64,000 nt of DNA from Paenibacillus tyrphae (GCF_024158745.1 NZ_JAMZAW010000007.1:245375-309374); one strand, 5' to 3'. Shown: positions 8,876 to 16,020, counted from the stretch's first letter. Notes: generated by a model not told the origin, from the sequence alone. Translations and numbers: made by a program.

Positions 8876-9991
8876 TTACACTTTCCCTGCGCTTTTGTCT
8901 CCCAGCAGCGAGTTCAGCTGCTCCAGCAGGTTGCCGCCGCCGGTGAGCGAGATCGTGCCGATCTTTTCGCAGATTTTTTCGAGGAACTCCAGCTCCTTCA
9001 ACCGGTACAGCGTCTGGTTCTCGTCCATCAGCTTGGCGGTATTGAGCAGGCTGCGCGTCGATGCCGTTTCCTCGCGGCGGGTGATCAGGTTGGCCTGAGC
9101 CTTCTTCTCGGCCAGTAGCACTGTGTTCAAGATATCCTTGATATCGCCGGGCAGGATAATATCCTTCACGCCGGCCGATACGAAGGCGACGCCGTAATCC
9201 TCGCTTTTCTCGTTCAACCGGGACAGGACGAACGCCGCGATTTCCTGCTTCATTTTCAGCAGATCGTCCAGCTTCAAGGTGCCGATATATTCCCGCAAAA
9301 TGAGCTGCAGCTGGATATACATCTGGTCCTCGAACGATTTGATCTCCAGAGCGCGCAGAGGGTTCACGATTTTGTACTGGCAGACAAAATTGAGCCGCAG
9401 GGTCACCTTGTCCTCAGTCATCATCTCCTGGCCGGTCATGTCCATTTGCTGCTGGCGCAAGTCAATGGTCTTCACCGTGACGGCGGTAGGTCCTTTCCAG
9501 AAATAATATTTGCCGGGTTGGAGCTCTTTTTGCATCACGTGGTTATAGAACAGCACGCCCGACTCGTAGCTGGCTACCTCGAACGTCTGGCAATACGCCA
9601 TCAGTCTGGGCCGAACCGCCAGATCGACCTCCGCAGGCAGCTCAGGCTGACGAATGTCCACCCGGACATAAGCGTGTTTCTTCAATATGTTCCAGAACAC
9701 GTAGCGTCCAGCCGTCAGCATTGCGGCGAATTTGCCGTCCTCGTAATGCAGCACATATTCTTGGTCCTGCACCTCGACGACATCCAGCTCCCGCAACAGT
9801 TGGTCATCGTGGAGGAACAGCTGCAAGTCTTTCCCCTCCACCGCAAAAGGCTTCGTTATATTGAGAACGACAACCGTCTCATCTGAAAAAGGCGAGAGGC
9901 GGTACGTGCCGGGCTGCAAATATTTATTGTAGCTTCCTTTGCGGAACAGCAAGCCACGCTCGTCGGTTTGAATGGTTACTTTTTTAAACAT
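8876..9991 (-). CDS. Slipin family (SPFH/Band 7) protein
   Basis: A 371-residue Band 7 protein. The region from about residue 125 to 300 has the SPFH pattern (TEDKVTLRLNFVCQYKIVNP, then LPGDIKDILN), followed by a helical, probably coiled-coil tail. The first 100 residues contain two related segments (GLLFRKGSYNKYLQPGTYRL near residue 14 and GVLFYNHVMQKELQPGKYYF near 145). No membrane hairpin is evident, unlike classic stomatins, so it may be soluble or peripheral. Slipins are recurrent neighbours of bacterial RNA repair genes. It is transcribed after DIP1984 and the noncoding tRNA-like region. The start ATG has a GGAGG site. The role is unknown; scaffolding is inference. Confidence 0.85.
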   Translation of the reverse strand: MFKKVTIQTDERGLLFRKGSYNKYLQPGTYRLSPFSDETVVVLNITKPFAVEGKDLQLFLHDDQLLRELDVVEVQDQEYVLHYEDGKFAAMLTAGRYVFWNILKKHAYVRVDIRQPELPAEVDLAVRPRLMAYCQTFEVASYESGVLFYNHVMQKELQPGKYYFWKGPTAVTVKTIDLRQQQMDMTGQEMMTEDKVTLRLNFVCQYKIVNPLRALEIKSFEDQMYIQLQLILREYIGTLKLDDLLKMKQEIAAFVLSRLNEKSEDYGVAFVSAGVKDIILPGDIKDILNTVLLAEKKAQANLITRREETASTRSLLNTAKLMDENQTLYRLKELEFLEKICEKIGTISLTGGGNLLEQLNSLLGDKSAGKV

Positions 9992-10039
9992 GGTAAATCC
10001 TCCTTCATCAGCTCATACCTAAGCTGTCTTTCATTGGTT

Positions 10040-10275
10040 TGTGACCTGTGAAAGGAACCCTCCTGCGCCCCTGACGGAATGCCGCTTAAGAACGGAGGAG
10101 CCGGGGCTTCCGGCCTCGAAGCTGACGAACTTCGGATCGGCTCCATTGCAGCCGTTCTCCCGTTCGCCGCCTCCTTGGCGGTTGCCTTTCCGGTTGCTCC
10201 GTCCGGTATCCGCGGATTGCAAAGCCCGGACGCAGTGTGCTGTGGAAGCCACTGAGGGTGCCTTTGAAGGTCACA
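10040..10275 (-). ncRNA. Structured RNA domain closed by an 18-bp long-range stem
   Basis: On the minus strand TGTGACCT (10275-10268), AAAGG (10265-10261) and CCCTC (10258-10254) pair with GAGGG (10062-10058), CCTTT (10055-10051) and AGGTCACA (10047-10040). They are separated only by small internal loops. The enclosed part contains CGTCCGG/CCGGACG, CCGCC/GGCGG, AGAACGG/CCGTTCT and GCCGG/CCGGC helices. A long end-to-end stem with small internal loops resembles the general plan of Y RNAs, but I cannot confirm a Ro60-binding motif. It ends about 50 bases before the slipin start, so it could also act as a leader structure for that gene. Confidence 0.5.
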
Positions 10276-10287
10276 GCATGTCATTTT

Positions 10288-10356
10288 CGCTCGATTGAAA
10301 GTCGAGTGCTCCCCACGGAGCTTAATCGTCCCACACGATTTGGGATTCGAACCCAA
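10288..10356 (-). ncRNA. Circularly permuted tRNA-like element
   Basis: Reading the minus strand: T arm TTGGG-TTCGAAT-CCCAA (10356-10340); a closed acceptor-like hairpin ATCGT-GTGGG-ACGAT (10339-10325); three linker bases; D arm GCTC-CGTGGG-GAGC (10321-10308); a single A; then anticodon-type arm CTCGA-CTTTCAA-TCGAG (10306-10290) with TTC in the anticodon position (Glu). All local tRNA rules hold (5-bp T stem with 7-base loop, 4-bp D stem, one base between D and anticodon arms), but the T arm comes first and the acceptor ends are joined by a loop. Tandem T-arm, closed acceptor and D-arm order is the plan of the tRNA-mimic module of YrlA-type Y RNAs; the closed anticodon arm is additional. Confidence 0.6.
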
Positions 10357-10606
10357 GATAATGGCAGATTCATGCCGGATCGGCCGTACAGGATACCGGC
10401 GCATAGGATGCGCGGGCACTGCGGGATTGTAGGAAATCCCAGCCTCGGTACGCCTTCCGTACATCAACCTAAATGTATGATAGAGCGTCTCAGACGCGTA
10501 TCATCGTTAGTCCCCCGTTCCCGCCCTCGCCGCTTTGCCTGAACCAGCACCCGGTCGTTACAATTACAAGAACTGGTACGCTTGTAAGATGTTCTGGGCT
10601 TGAATC

Positions 10607-10706
10607 GTAAAATGCAGGAATCGAACCTGCCGGACATGGCCCCTCACATCCACCGGGAGTCCAACTTGCCCAGTTGGCGGGTGGTGCTCGCCTTCAGACA
10701 AAAGGC
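10607..10706 (-). ncRNA. Degenerate tRNA-like element with Asp-type anticodon arm and long variable region
   Basis: On the minus strand the anticodon-type arm GCCTT-TTGTCTG-AAGGC (10706-10690, GTC at the anticodon position) is preceded by D-loop-like AGTTGGTAG. Next come a large hairpin (CCACC/GGTGG around CCAACT/AGTTGG, 10684-10650) and a perfect T arm GCAGG-TTCGATT-CCTGC (10630-10614), then ATTTTAC (10613-10607). A 5' acceptor partner is poor: GTAAG next to the DIP1984 stop pairs with only part of ATTTTAC, and better with CTTAC at 10588-10584. It is therefore not a standard tRNA gene; it may be a mimic or a decayed tRNA. Confidence 0.5.
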
Positions 10707-10732
10707 TACCAACTAACACGGATGATCGTTAC

Positions 10733-11188
10733 TTACAGCAGCTCGGTTTTCCAGTTCATTTCCTGAATGCCGGTATCCAGCTCCCGGTAAGCTTTCGAGT
10801 ACTGGTCGACCTGCTTTTGCAGCTCGGCAATCTGAACCGTTGGAATGAATTTCACTTCCGACCTGCTGTAGCGGTCCTGTTTCACAGCCGCGGCATTAAT
10901 GACCTCTTGGATCATCGTTCGGCGAATCCCTAGAATATCCCGCTTTGCTAAAGCATCGGCAAGGGTAACCCCGTCGTGCAGCACCGTTTGGGCGTTCGTC
11001 CGGTTGATCGCGGTCATTAAAGACTCCAGCTCTTGCAGCGTGTCGTTCATTTCTTGGAACAAATCCTTCGGGTCCTCCGGCGGATGTTCTCCTTCCTGCA
11101 CCTTCGCACTGCGGTTCAGGCGGACTTTTAATTGTTCGATGCGCTTTTGGCAATCGGCTCTATTCATTAAAGCTTCGGCTAATTTCAT
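10733..11188 (-). CDS. DIP1984 family protein
   Basis: A 151-residue, mostly helical protein beginning MKLAEALMNRADCQKRIEQL and containing EGEHPPEDPKDLF, both typical of the DIP1984 family (sometimes labelled septicolysin). Its biochemical role is not established to my knowledge, but the family is often found beside slipin and RNA repair genes. I chose the ATG at 11188, with AAGGTGAT just upstream, rather than the GTG at 11197. The stop codon at 10733 touches the first tRNA-like sequence. A terminator at 11306-11335 separates this unit from the Pnkp operon, so it should have its own promoter in 11189-11305, where I saw no clear consensus. Confidence 0.85.
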   Translation of the reverse strand: MKLAEALMNRADCQKRIEQLKVRLNRSAKVQEGEHPPEDPKDLFQEMNDTLQELESLMTAINRTNAQTVLHDGVTLADALAKRDILGIRRTMIQEVINAAAVKQDRYSRSEVKFIPTVQIAELQKQVDQYSKAYRELDTGIQEMNWKTELL

Positions 11189-11305
11189 CGTTATCACCTT
11201 TTTAATCTTTAGGATGGCAGCGCCTTGTGTATCTTATCTTCGCTGATTTGCGGCGAAACGAACATGGCGAAAGTATTACGACTAGTGGAAAGTTTTTCAT
11301 GAAAT

Positions 11306-11335
11306 AAAAAAAGACCGGAGCAGTGGCTCCGATCT
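11306..11335 (-). terminator. Intrinsic terminator of the hen1-pnkp operon
   Basis: On the minus strand GATCGGAGCC-ACTG-CTCCGGTC forms a hairpin followed by seven T residues. It lies just after the truncated Rpn gene and separates the repair operon from the DIP1984 unit. Confidence 0.85.
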
Positions 11336-11363
11336 TGTCATCTAGGGAAACGAATTCGGGATT

Positions 11364-11726
11364 CTAATGCAGTTTTCTATTCAACGCTTCGATTTCCGTC
11401 TCCGATAAGCCGGTTACCTCGACAATCAGAGAGACGGGCAAGCCTTTTTGCAGCATACTTGCCGCAATGTCCCGTTTCTCTTCCAGCTTCCCTTCCGCCC
11501 TACCCCGCGATTCCGCATAGTCCAGCGCGGATTGCTCGTCAAGCAGTGCTTTTTTGCGCATCTCATACAATGCCCGCGCTTCCTTGTTTTGGCTTAAAAA
11601 TTCCAGCGTCGTCATCGCTTTTTTCAGTCCCGGTGTATCCATCGCAAGATCCTCCCATCGTTCTTTGGGTGCACCGTCTATGAACAGCATGTCCTCAACA
11701 CACGCCGAGGGGCGCCCGTCACGCAA
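11364..11726 (-). pseudogene. C-terminal remnant of an Rpn/PD-(D/E)XK transposase-family nuclease
   Basis: The reading frame resembles only the C-terminal half of Rpn-type nucleases: MTTLEFLSQNKEARALYEMR followed by a charged linker with GRAEGKLEEKRDIA and a short helical tail (GLSETEIEALNRKL). The catalytic PD-(D/E)XK domain that should precede it is missing, and the nominal start is a TTG at 11726, 25 bases after the pnkp stop codon. I read it as a fragment left when DNA was inserted or deleted here, marking a recombination boundary of the RNA repair island. An internal ATG near 11690 could still give a small protein. Confidence 0.7.
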
Positions 11727-11750
11727 ACTTGCCAGAACCGGCTCCTTCCC

Positions 11751-14336
11751 TCACAGCCTGGGATCGATTTCTTTTTCCCGTGCCACTTCAAACAGCAAAT
11801 TAGCGACGATTTCGTTATACGTCTCATGCCCCGGCGCGATTTCATCGAACCGCACGGAGAGCATTAGGCTGCCGAGCCGATATTCGTTCGTCGAAGTACG
11901 GAGCTTCGAGTGAATGTTTTTCTGCTTCATGAGCTTGCCGTACTTATGTGGGAATCGGTAATCGTAGCCATAGATGATCGATAAATACTCCGGATTGCGG
12001 ACCTTCATATACGGCACCGACCGGTCTTCCAAGACCTCCGGCTTGATCACGACGCCTTCCATATGGTTCCCGATAGTCAGCGTCGCGAAGAACTGCTCCG
12101 CCTGCTCACGGCTTTCCGGCTCGGACAGGTCCAGCACAACAAACTCGTCGTCCGACAGAAAACGGTACATCTCCGAAGTGTTCCAATCCGGCAGCTGCTC
12201 CTCGCCGCTATCGTACACCACTTTCAACAACGCAAAAGGCTTGTACTCCAGCTCCCCGTCCTCCGCATACAGTTCCAACTGCTTCTTGTACGTTTCATAG
12301 GCGGCCGCATGCTCCTCCAGCGGCACGTAGGTTTCCAAAATGTCATGGACATATTTATAGTTTTGATACACGCTTGCCCCGTATTTGTCGCTCAGGGCGG
12401 CTTTGGAGAGGTGGAATTGGTCCTTTTCAAACCCGCTGGCGCGGTACTCCTCCGTCAGCTTGCCGAAAGCTTGTTCAAAACCGTTGCGCTTCAGAAAATC
12501 CAACTCGCTCTCCAGCGCCTTCTCGATCGGCTTAAACTGCCGCTCGATGAGTCCGTCCCCGAGCGCTTTCCACGGCATCAGCTCTCCGTCCAAAAGCAGC
12601 ATAGAGACGCCATTCTGCTCCATGTATCCGCCGAATTTTTGCAGCAGCCGGTCGTAAATGCCGGTCAGATCCACCTGATTGATCTTGTAACCGTTCCGGC
12701 TGACGGCAAAACACTGCTCCCGGTCCTTATGCAAATAAATGTTGCATCGGGAGCCCATGTATTTCGGCTGCAGCACCACCTGACGGACTCCGCGATCGGA
12801 AAAATAATCCAAGCCGCGCTGTAAAGACTCCAGCTCGCCCGCAGCCATGTCCTTATCGGCCGGGGACATCGTTCCCGAGATAAAGTTAATCTTATTGCGG
12901 GATACATAACGCAGTCTGCGAATTTCCTCGTCTCCCAGCTCCTGCACGGAAACTTTTCTCTCTTCCCGGAATAAGGTCGGAAGCTCGTCCGTCATGACAG
13001 CTTGCCCGGACTTGTAGGCTTTAAAGAAAGGCTTGAACGAAATGCTGACCGAGGTCAGCACGTTCCCGTGCACGCATCCCGTATCGAGATGAAGCTTGCT
13101 TTTGATCCGGAATGCCTGCTTCGCCGCAATGTGCCCGAATACGTGGTACGGATGATTTTTCGCGGCCTCTTCGTTAAGAAAAGCCAACTGTTCCTCCAGA
13201 GGAGCCTCCCGGTTGATGCGGAAGCTGCGCTGATGACGCATCGAATTCGCATCCAGCTTCCCGATATATTTGTTCCGACATGGCGCATGGGTCACGTAGA
13301 AGGATGCTCCCTTGGTGCCGACCGACCGGTAAAACGGCTTCGAGATGGAAACGAGATGATTAAACTTCTCCAGCAGCTCTGCATCATTCCGCAATACTTC
13401 CGTCGAATCGAAATACGTGCGGAGCAGCTCCGAATCGGCCCCCTGAATTTCGCCCCGCAAATATTTGTAGACGAAATTCTCATGATTTCCGAGGACGAAT
13501 AAGAAATGCTCCTGATTATCGTACAAAAACTCCACGATCTCTTTGGTACGCTTCCCCTTATCGATCCAGTCGCCGGCTAGCAGCACCTTCGTGTTCCGCA
13601 CTTTATCCGTTACGGCCAGCTTCCCACCTTCGATCTGGTAGCCGTAGCTCAGCAGCAGACCTTGCAGCGCATCTACGCACTCGTGAACGTCGCCGACGAT
13701 AATGACCTTTTGATCCTGCGGAAGAATGGTCGACAAGTATTCCTCTTGATCTTCAATGACGACTCTGTAATCGGGATTGGCCCGCTGCTCCGTTACCGAG
13801 TAAAAATCTTTGGCGCGCACCTTATGAATTTTAGCGTACTTTTCCTTGGCCAGCGAACCGAGAACGTCTTTGCGCAGCCGGTTGATGTGGCTGGTGATCA
13901 GTTTCTTGGACCGCTCGGAGGCGTAGTAATCCTCCCGCTTTCGGTAATCGAACAGGATGACTTCCAGGTTATAATTATTCTCATGGGCAATCTCGCGAAC
14001 CTTCGCCCGGAAATCCTCCGACAATCCAGTCGTATCCACGATCACGAATTCCGCGTTGACGGGATACGAGGTCACCATCTTCAGCTTCTCGAACAACAGA
14101 TGAAATGCCTGTCCGCTGGCCTCCAGCATCAATTGATCGTATTTATCGTAGGCAAAGCCTAGAACCTCTTGGCGGATGCTGTCGGAAGAAAGATATTGGA
14201 TGTTGGCTTTAAAAGGTTTCGACTCGTCCTCGAACCGCAGCCCGGGAATCAGCACTTCGTTGGCGAACGTCGTTTTGCCGCATTCCGTCGATCCGATCAT
14301 CATAAAAATGGTATGAACCCTTGTTTGGATCTCCAT
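11751..14336 (-). CDS. pnkp: Bacterial polynucleotide kinase-phosphatase-ligase Pnkp
   Basis: An 861-residue, three-domain RNA end-healing and sealing enzyme of normal family length. Residues 1-170 are the 5'-OH kinase (P-loop GSTECGKTTFA). Residues 190-480 are the metallophosphatase that removes 2',3'-cyclic phosphates (GDVHE, GDWIDKG, GNHE). The C-terminal half is the ligase adenylyltransferase with motif I PKYMGSR, whose lysine takes AMP. In characterised homologues sealing needs Hen1, encoded immediately upstream with a 3-base gap. The pair repairs RNAs, especially tRNAs, cut by ribotoxins. All key motifs are intact, so I expect an active enzyme. Expression is probably governed by the attenuator in the operon leader. 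Confidence 0.96.
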   Translation of the reverse strand: MEIQTRVHTIFMMIGSTECGKTTFANEVLIPGLRFEDESKPFKANIQYLSSDSIRQEVLGFAYDKYDQLMLEASGQAFHLLFEKLKMVTSYPVNAEFVIVDTTGLSEDFRAKVREIAHENNYNLEVILFDYRKREDYYASERSKKLITSHINRLRKDVLGSLAKEKYAKIHKVRAKDFYSVTEQRANPDYRVVIEDQEEYLSTILPQDQKVIIVGDVHECVDALQGLLLSYGYQIEGGKLAVTDKVRNTKVLLAGDWIDKGKRTKEIVEFLYDNQEHFLFVLGNHENFVYKYLRGEIQGADSELLRTYFDSTEVLRNDAELLEKFNHLVSISKPFYRSVGTKGASFYVTHAPCRNKYIGKLDANSMRHQRSFRINREAPLEEQLAFLNEEAAKNHPYHVFGHIAAKQAFRIKSKLHLDTGCVHGNVLTSVSISFKPFFKAYKSGQAVMTDELPTLFREERKVSVQELGDEEIRRLRYVSRNKINFISGTMSPADKDMAAGELESLQRGLDYFSDRGVRQVVLQPKYMGSRCNIYLHKDREQCFAVSRNGYKINQVDLTGIYDRLLQKFGGYMEQNGVSMLLLDGELMPWKALGDGLIERQFKPIEKALESELDFLKRNGFEQAFGKLTEEYRASGFEKDQFHLSKAALSDKYGASVYQNYKYVHDILETYVPLEEHAAAYETYKKQLELYAEDGELEYKPFALLKVVYDSGEEQLPDWNTSEMYRFLSDDEFVVLDLSEPESREQAEQFFATLTIGNHMEGVVIKPEVLEDRSVPYMKVRNPEYLSIIYGYDYRFPHKYGKLMKQKNIHSKLRTSTNEYRLGSLMLSVRFDEIAPGHETYNEIVANLLFEVAREKEIDPRL

Positions 14337-14339
14337 TGG

Positions 14340-15605
14340 CTAGGCCCCCTTTTTCTTAAGAATGACGCCTTGCGTCGTCTGGATGCTGTTGACCCCGTCA
14401 CCGACGGAGACGAATTCATAATGCAGGCTCGTTTCCCGAATGATCTCCATAAACCACTCCCGGAACTCCTCCTGCCCCATCTCCCACTTGTGGTCGTCGT
14501 GTCGGAACCCGCTTAAGTCGTAGAACGGATTGAAATCCGAATTCGGCGTCGTAATAATAAAATGCTCAAAATCCACTTGCTTGCAAATCCGTTGAATCAG
14601 CGCTTTGGCCTCATCCTGACTCATGTGCTCGATCACTTCCGTCAGGATAACATCGACCTGCTCGCCGTTGTATTCCTCCAAGAAATGATCGATCGAACGA
14701 AACGTAATCAGGTTATCGAGCTCCCGTGCTTGCGCCTTGCGGCTGACCGATTCCAGCAGCTGCTCGTCGATGTCGACAGCGTAGTAGCTGCCCTCGATTT
14801 TTGCCGCAAAAGGAAGCGCATAGAAGCCTTCTCCGCAGCCAACGTCCAAGATCGATTTATTAAAAGGCAGGGCGCCGGCGATATAGTTTCTCCGTTGAAG
14901 AGCGGTACCTCCGTAATCGAATCGAATGGCGTACCGGCTTGTTTTCTCAAGCTCGCCTTTGTATTTTTTGAACCGGTCCCTGGAAGACAAGAAATTCCGC
15001 ACAAACAAGCTGCGGATGTAGAACGGCGCGTCAATCGCTTGAATGCTCTTAATGTATTTGTCCAGAATGCTGTCGGAAATATCGATGTTTTCGTTGCCGA
15101 ACATGGACAGGAACAAGCACAGCACGCTGACGACATGCAGCAGATGATGAAGGCTTTTGCGCGTCGTAATCGTGAGCGAGTAGCTTTTGTGAGCGTGATG
15201 CTTGAGCTCAAATGTAAAATCGGTCAAATGCTTCTCAAAAAACTCAATGTACCGCACCAGTTCGATATGAATCATGTTGATATGGAACGAGTGCTCGTAG
15301 CCTTCGACGTCCCGCTCCTCTTGCGCTTTCAGCGGCGCGGAAAAAAATTCGTTCAGCGCGTTCAGCGGAAATAACGGCGTATTATAGCGGGATACGTTCA
15401 AATATTCAAAATCCTCATGCTCATGCTGCTTATAGGAAATCTCATTATCCGCATCCTTAAAATATACGTTATAGGTAAAATCATCCGTGTACCAGCCGTA
15501 AGCCATCCCCTTGCGGATCGAACGGAGAATCATGCCGGACTCCGGATTTTTTTTGATGATAAACGAAAGCTTCGGGTTGGTGGATCTCACTTGAATGATT
15601 GCCAT
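14340..15605 (-). CDS. hen1: RNA 3'-terminal ribose 2'-O-methyltransferase Hen1
   Basis: A 421-residue protein. The N-terminal half is the Hen1-specific domain that activates the Pnkp ligase; the C-terminal half is an SAM methyltransferase (ILDVGCGEGFYALP) with the metal-binding segment LTEVIEHM and TTPNSDFN. It methylates the terminal 2'-OH at a break before sealing, so the repaired RNA resists being cut again at that site. I start it at the ATG at 15605 (MAIIQVRSTNPKLSF), 9 bases after AAGGGG; the open frame extends to 15740 but would include the leader terminator. It is the first main gene of the hen1-pnkp operon. Confidence 0.95.
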   Translation of the reverse strand: MAIIQVRSTNPKLSFIIKKNPESGMILRSIRKGMAYGWYTDDFTYNVYFKDADNEISYKQHEHEDFEYLNVSRYNTPLFPLNALNEFFSAPLKAQEERDVEGYEHSFHINMIHIELVRYIEFFEKHLTDFTFELKHHAHKSYSLTITTRKSLHHLLHVVSVLCLFLSMFGNENIDISDSILDKYIKSIQAIDAPFYIRSLFVRNFLSSRDRFKKYKGELEKTSRYAIRFDYGGTALQRRNYIAGALPFNKSILDVGCGEGFYALPFAAKIEGSYYAVDIDEQLLESVSRKAQARELDNLITFRSIDHFLEEYNGEQVDVILTEVIEHMSQDEAKALIQRICKQVDFEHFIITTPNSDFNPFYDLSGFRHDDHKWEMGQEEFREWFMEIIRETSLHYEFVSVGDGVNSIQTTQGVILKKKGA

Positions 15606-15653
15606 CTGCATCTTCCCCTTGGAATGAAATTGTGGCCCGTCGTAGTTAAACAC

Positions 15654-15683
15654 AAAAAAGACCACGGACTCAGAGGTCCATGG
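15654..15683 (-). terminator. Leader terminator (candidate attenuator) upstream of hen1
   Basis: On the minus strand CCATGGAC-CTCTGA-GTCCGTGG (15683-15662) forms an 8-bp hairpin followed by TCTTTTTT. It lies 48 bases before the hen1 start and 25 bases after the stop codon of a short leader ORF, downstream of the operon promoter. With no other promoter visible after it, hen1 and pnkp should be expressed only by read-through or antitermination. Confidence 0.8.
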
Positions 15684-15708
15684 CCGGATTGGATAAACGA
15701 GCCTGATG

Positions 15709-15861
15709 TCAACTTGCTTGAAGTCGGCATAAAGCTTCACTTAATAAGACAGACCGGTAAGGCCGATGAGGGTACACTGCTGCATATGCTGTTGATGAAA
15801 ATGTATTGCGCTGGTCATTATTGGAACTGTAATAAAACTTTTGATCCTTAAGCACCCTCAT
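15709..15861 (-). CDS. 50-residue leader peptide of the hen1-pnkp operon
   Basis: The short ORF starts MRVLKDQKFYYSSNNDQRN and ends EALCRLQAS. Its ATG at 15861 is preceded by a near-perfect GAAGGAGGT ribosome binding site, and a consensus promoter lies 20-30 bases further upstream. It ends 25 bases before the leader terminator. I know no family for it. The layout (promoter, well-translated short ORF, terminator, RNA repair gene) is that of ribosome-mediated attenuation, as known for Gram-positive antibiotic resistance genes: slow or stalled ribosomes on this ORF would change folding and let transcription proceed. I could not identify the antiterminator by eye. Confidence 0.65.
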   Translation of the reverse strand: MRVLKDQKFYYSSNNDQRNTFSSTAYAAVYPHRPYRSVLLSEALCRLQAS

Positions 15862-15889
15862 TCGACCTCCTTCGACAATAGTTAGTGAA

Positions 15890-15918
15890 ATCATAAGCGG
15901 CGGCCCATATTTTGTCAA
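15890..15918 (-). promoter_or_regulatory. Sigma-A promoter of the hen1-pnkp operon
   Basis: On the minus strand a perfect -35 box TTGACA (15918-15913), a 17-base spacer and a -10 box TATGAT (15895-15890) predict a start near 15883, just upstream of the leader ORF. This is close to full consensus, so control probably acts after initiation. Confidence 0.85.
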
Positions 15919-15955
15919 GAAAATCTCTAGGTTTTAACATTTTTTCGACTTAATA

Positions 15956-15986
15956 TTGACAAAGGGTGCCGCCCTCGTTATATAAT
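15956..15986 (+). promoter_or_regulatory. Promoter of the NADAR-macrodomain operon
   Basis: A perfect TTGACA (15956-15961) is followed after 17 bases by TATATA, or after 19 by TATAAT (15981-15986). It is back to back with the hen1 promoter; the two -35 boxes are about 38 bases apart, so the operons could be co-regulated. Confidence 0.75.
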
Positions 15987-15991
15987 GTCAT

Positions 15992-16020
15992 TATGATATT
16001 ATCAATTGGTAAATATCATA
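15992..16020. promoter_or_regulatory. Inverted repeat just downstream of the NADAR promoter
   Basis: TATGATATT (15992-16000) and AATATCATA (16012-16020) form a perfect 9-base inverted repeat with an 11-base spacer. It begins within a few bases of the predicted transcription start, a usual position for a repressor operator. The cognate regulator is not in view. Confidence 0.5.

Larger units (their letters stand above)
9992..10732 (-). ncRNA. Noncoding tRNA-like array between DIP1984 and slipin genes
   Basis: These 741 bases hold no credible gene but, read on the minus strand, contain two textbook tRNA T arms (with loops TTCGATT and TTCGAAT), a D arm, two anticodon-type arms with 7-base loops, and at least eight further perfect hairpins. 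Examples are TTACAAG/CTTGTAA (10564-10587), GCGTC/GACGC nested in ATGATA/TATCAT (about 10474-10506), GGGATT/AATCCC (10423-10440) and GCGCAT/ATGCGC (about 10397-10411). The order runs from DIP1984 to slipin without a visible terminator, so it may be cotranscribed and processed. None of the arms forms a full ordinary cloverleaf by eye. See the separate entries for the best-defined parts. Confidence 0.65.

Noticed and set aside
9976..10467. Open frame of 163 codons on the minus strand across the tRNA-like region
   Set aside because: Composition is not protein-like, it overlaps the T arm, D arm and slipin start, and other frames are equally open. It is a by-product of GC-rich structured RNA.
10607..10735. 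Annotation as a functional tRNA-Asp
   Set aside because: The acceptor stem is mostly unpaired, the D arm has no proper stem, and a 35-base hairpin interrupts the variable region.
15606..15740. 45-codon N-terminal extension of Hen1
   Set aside because: It would be encoded by the terminator hairpin and leader. The family start and ribosome binding site fit 15605.
15605..15883. T-box riboswitch controlling hen1
   Set aside because: No T-box sequence, stem I or specifier loop was found. The well-translated leader ORF explains the terminator better.
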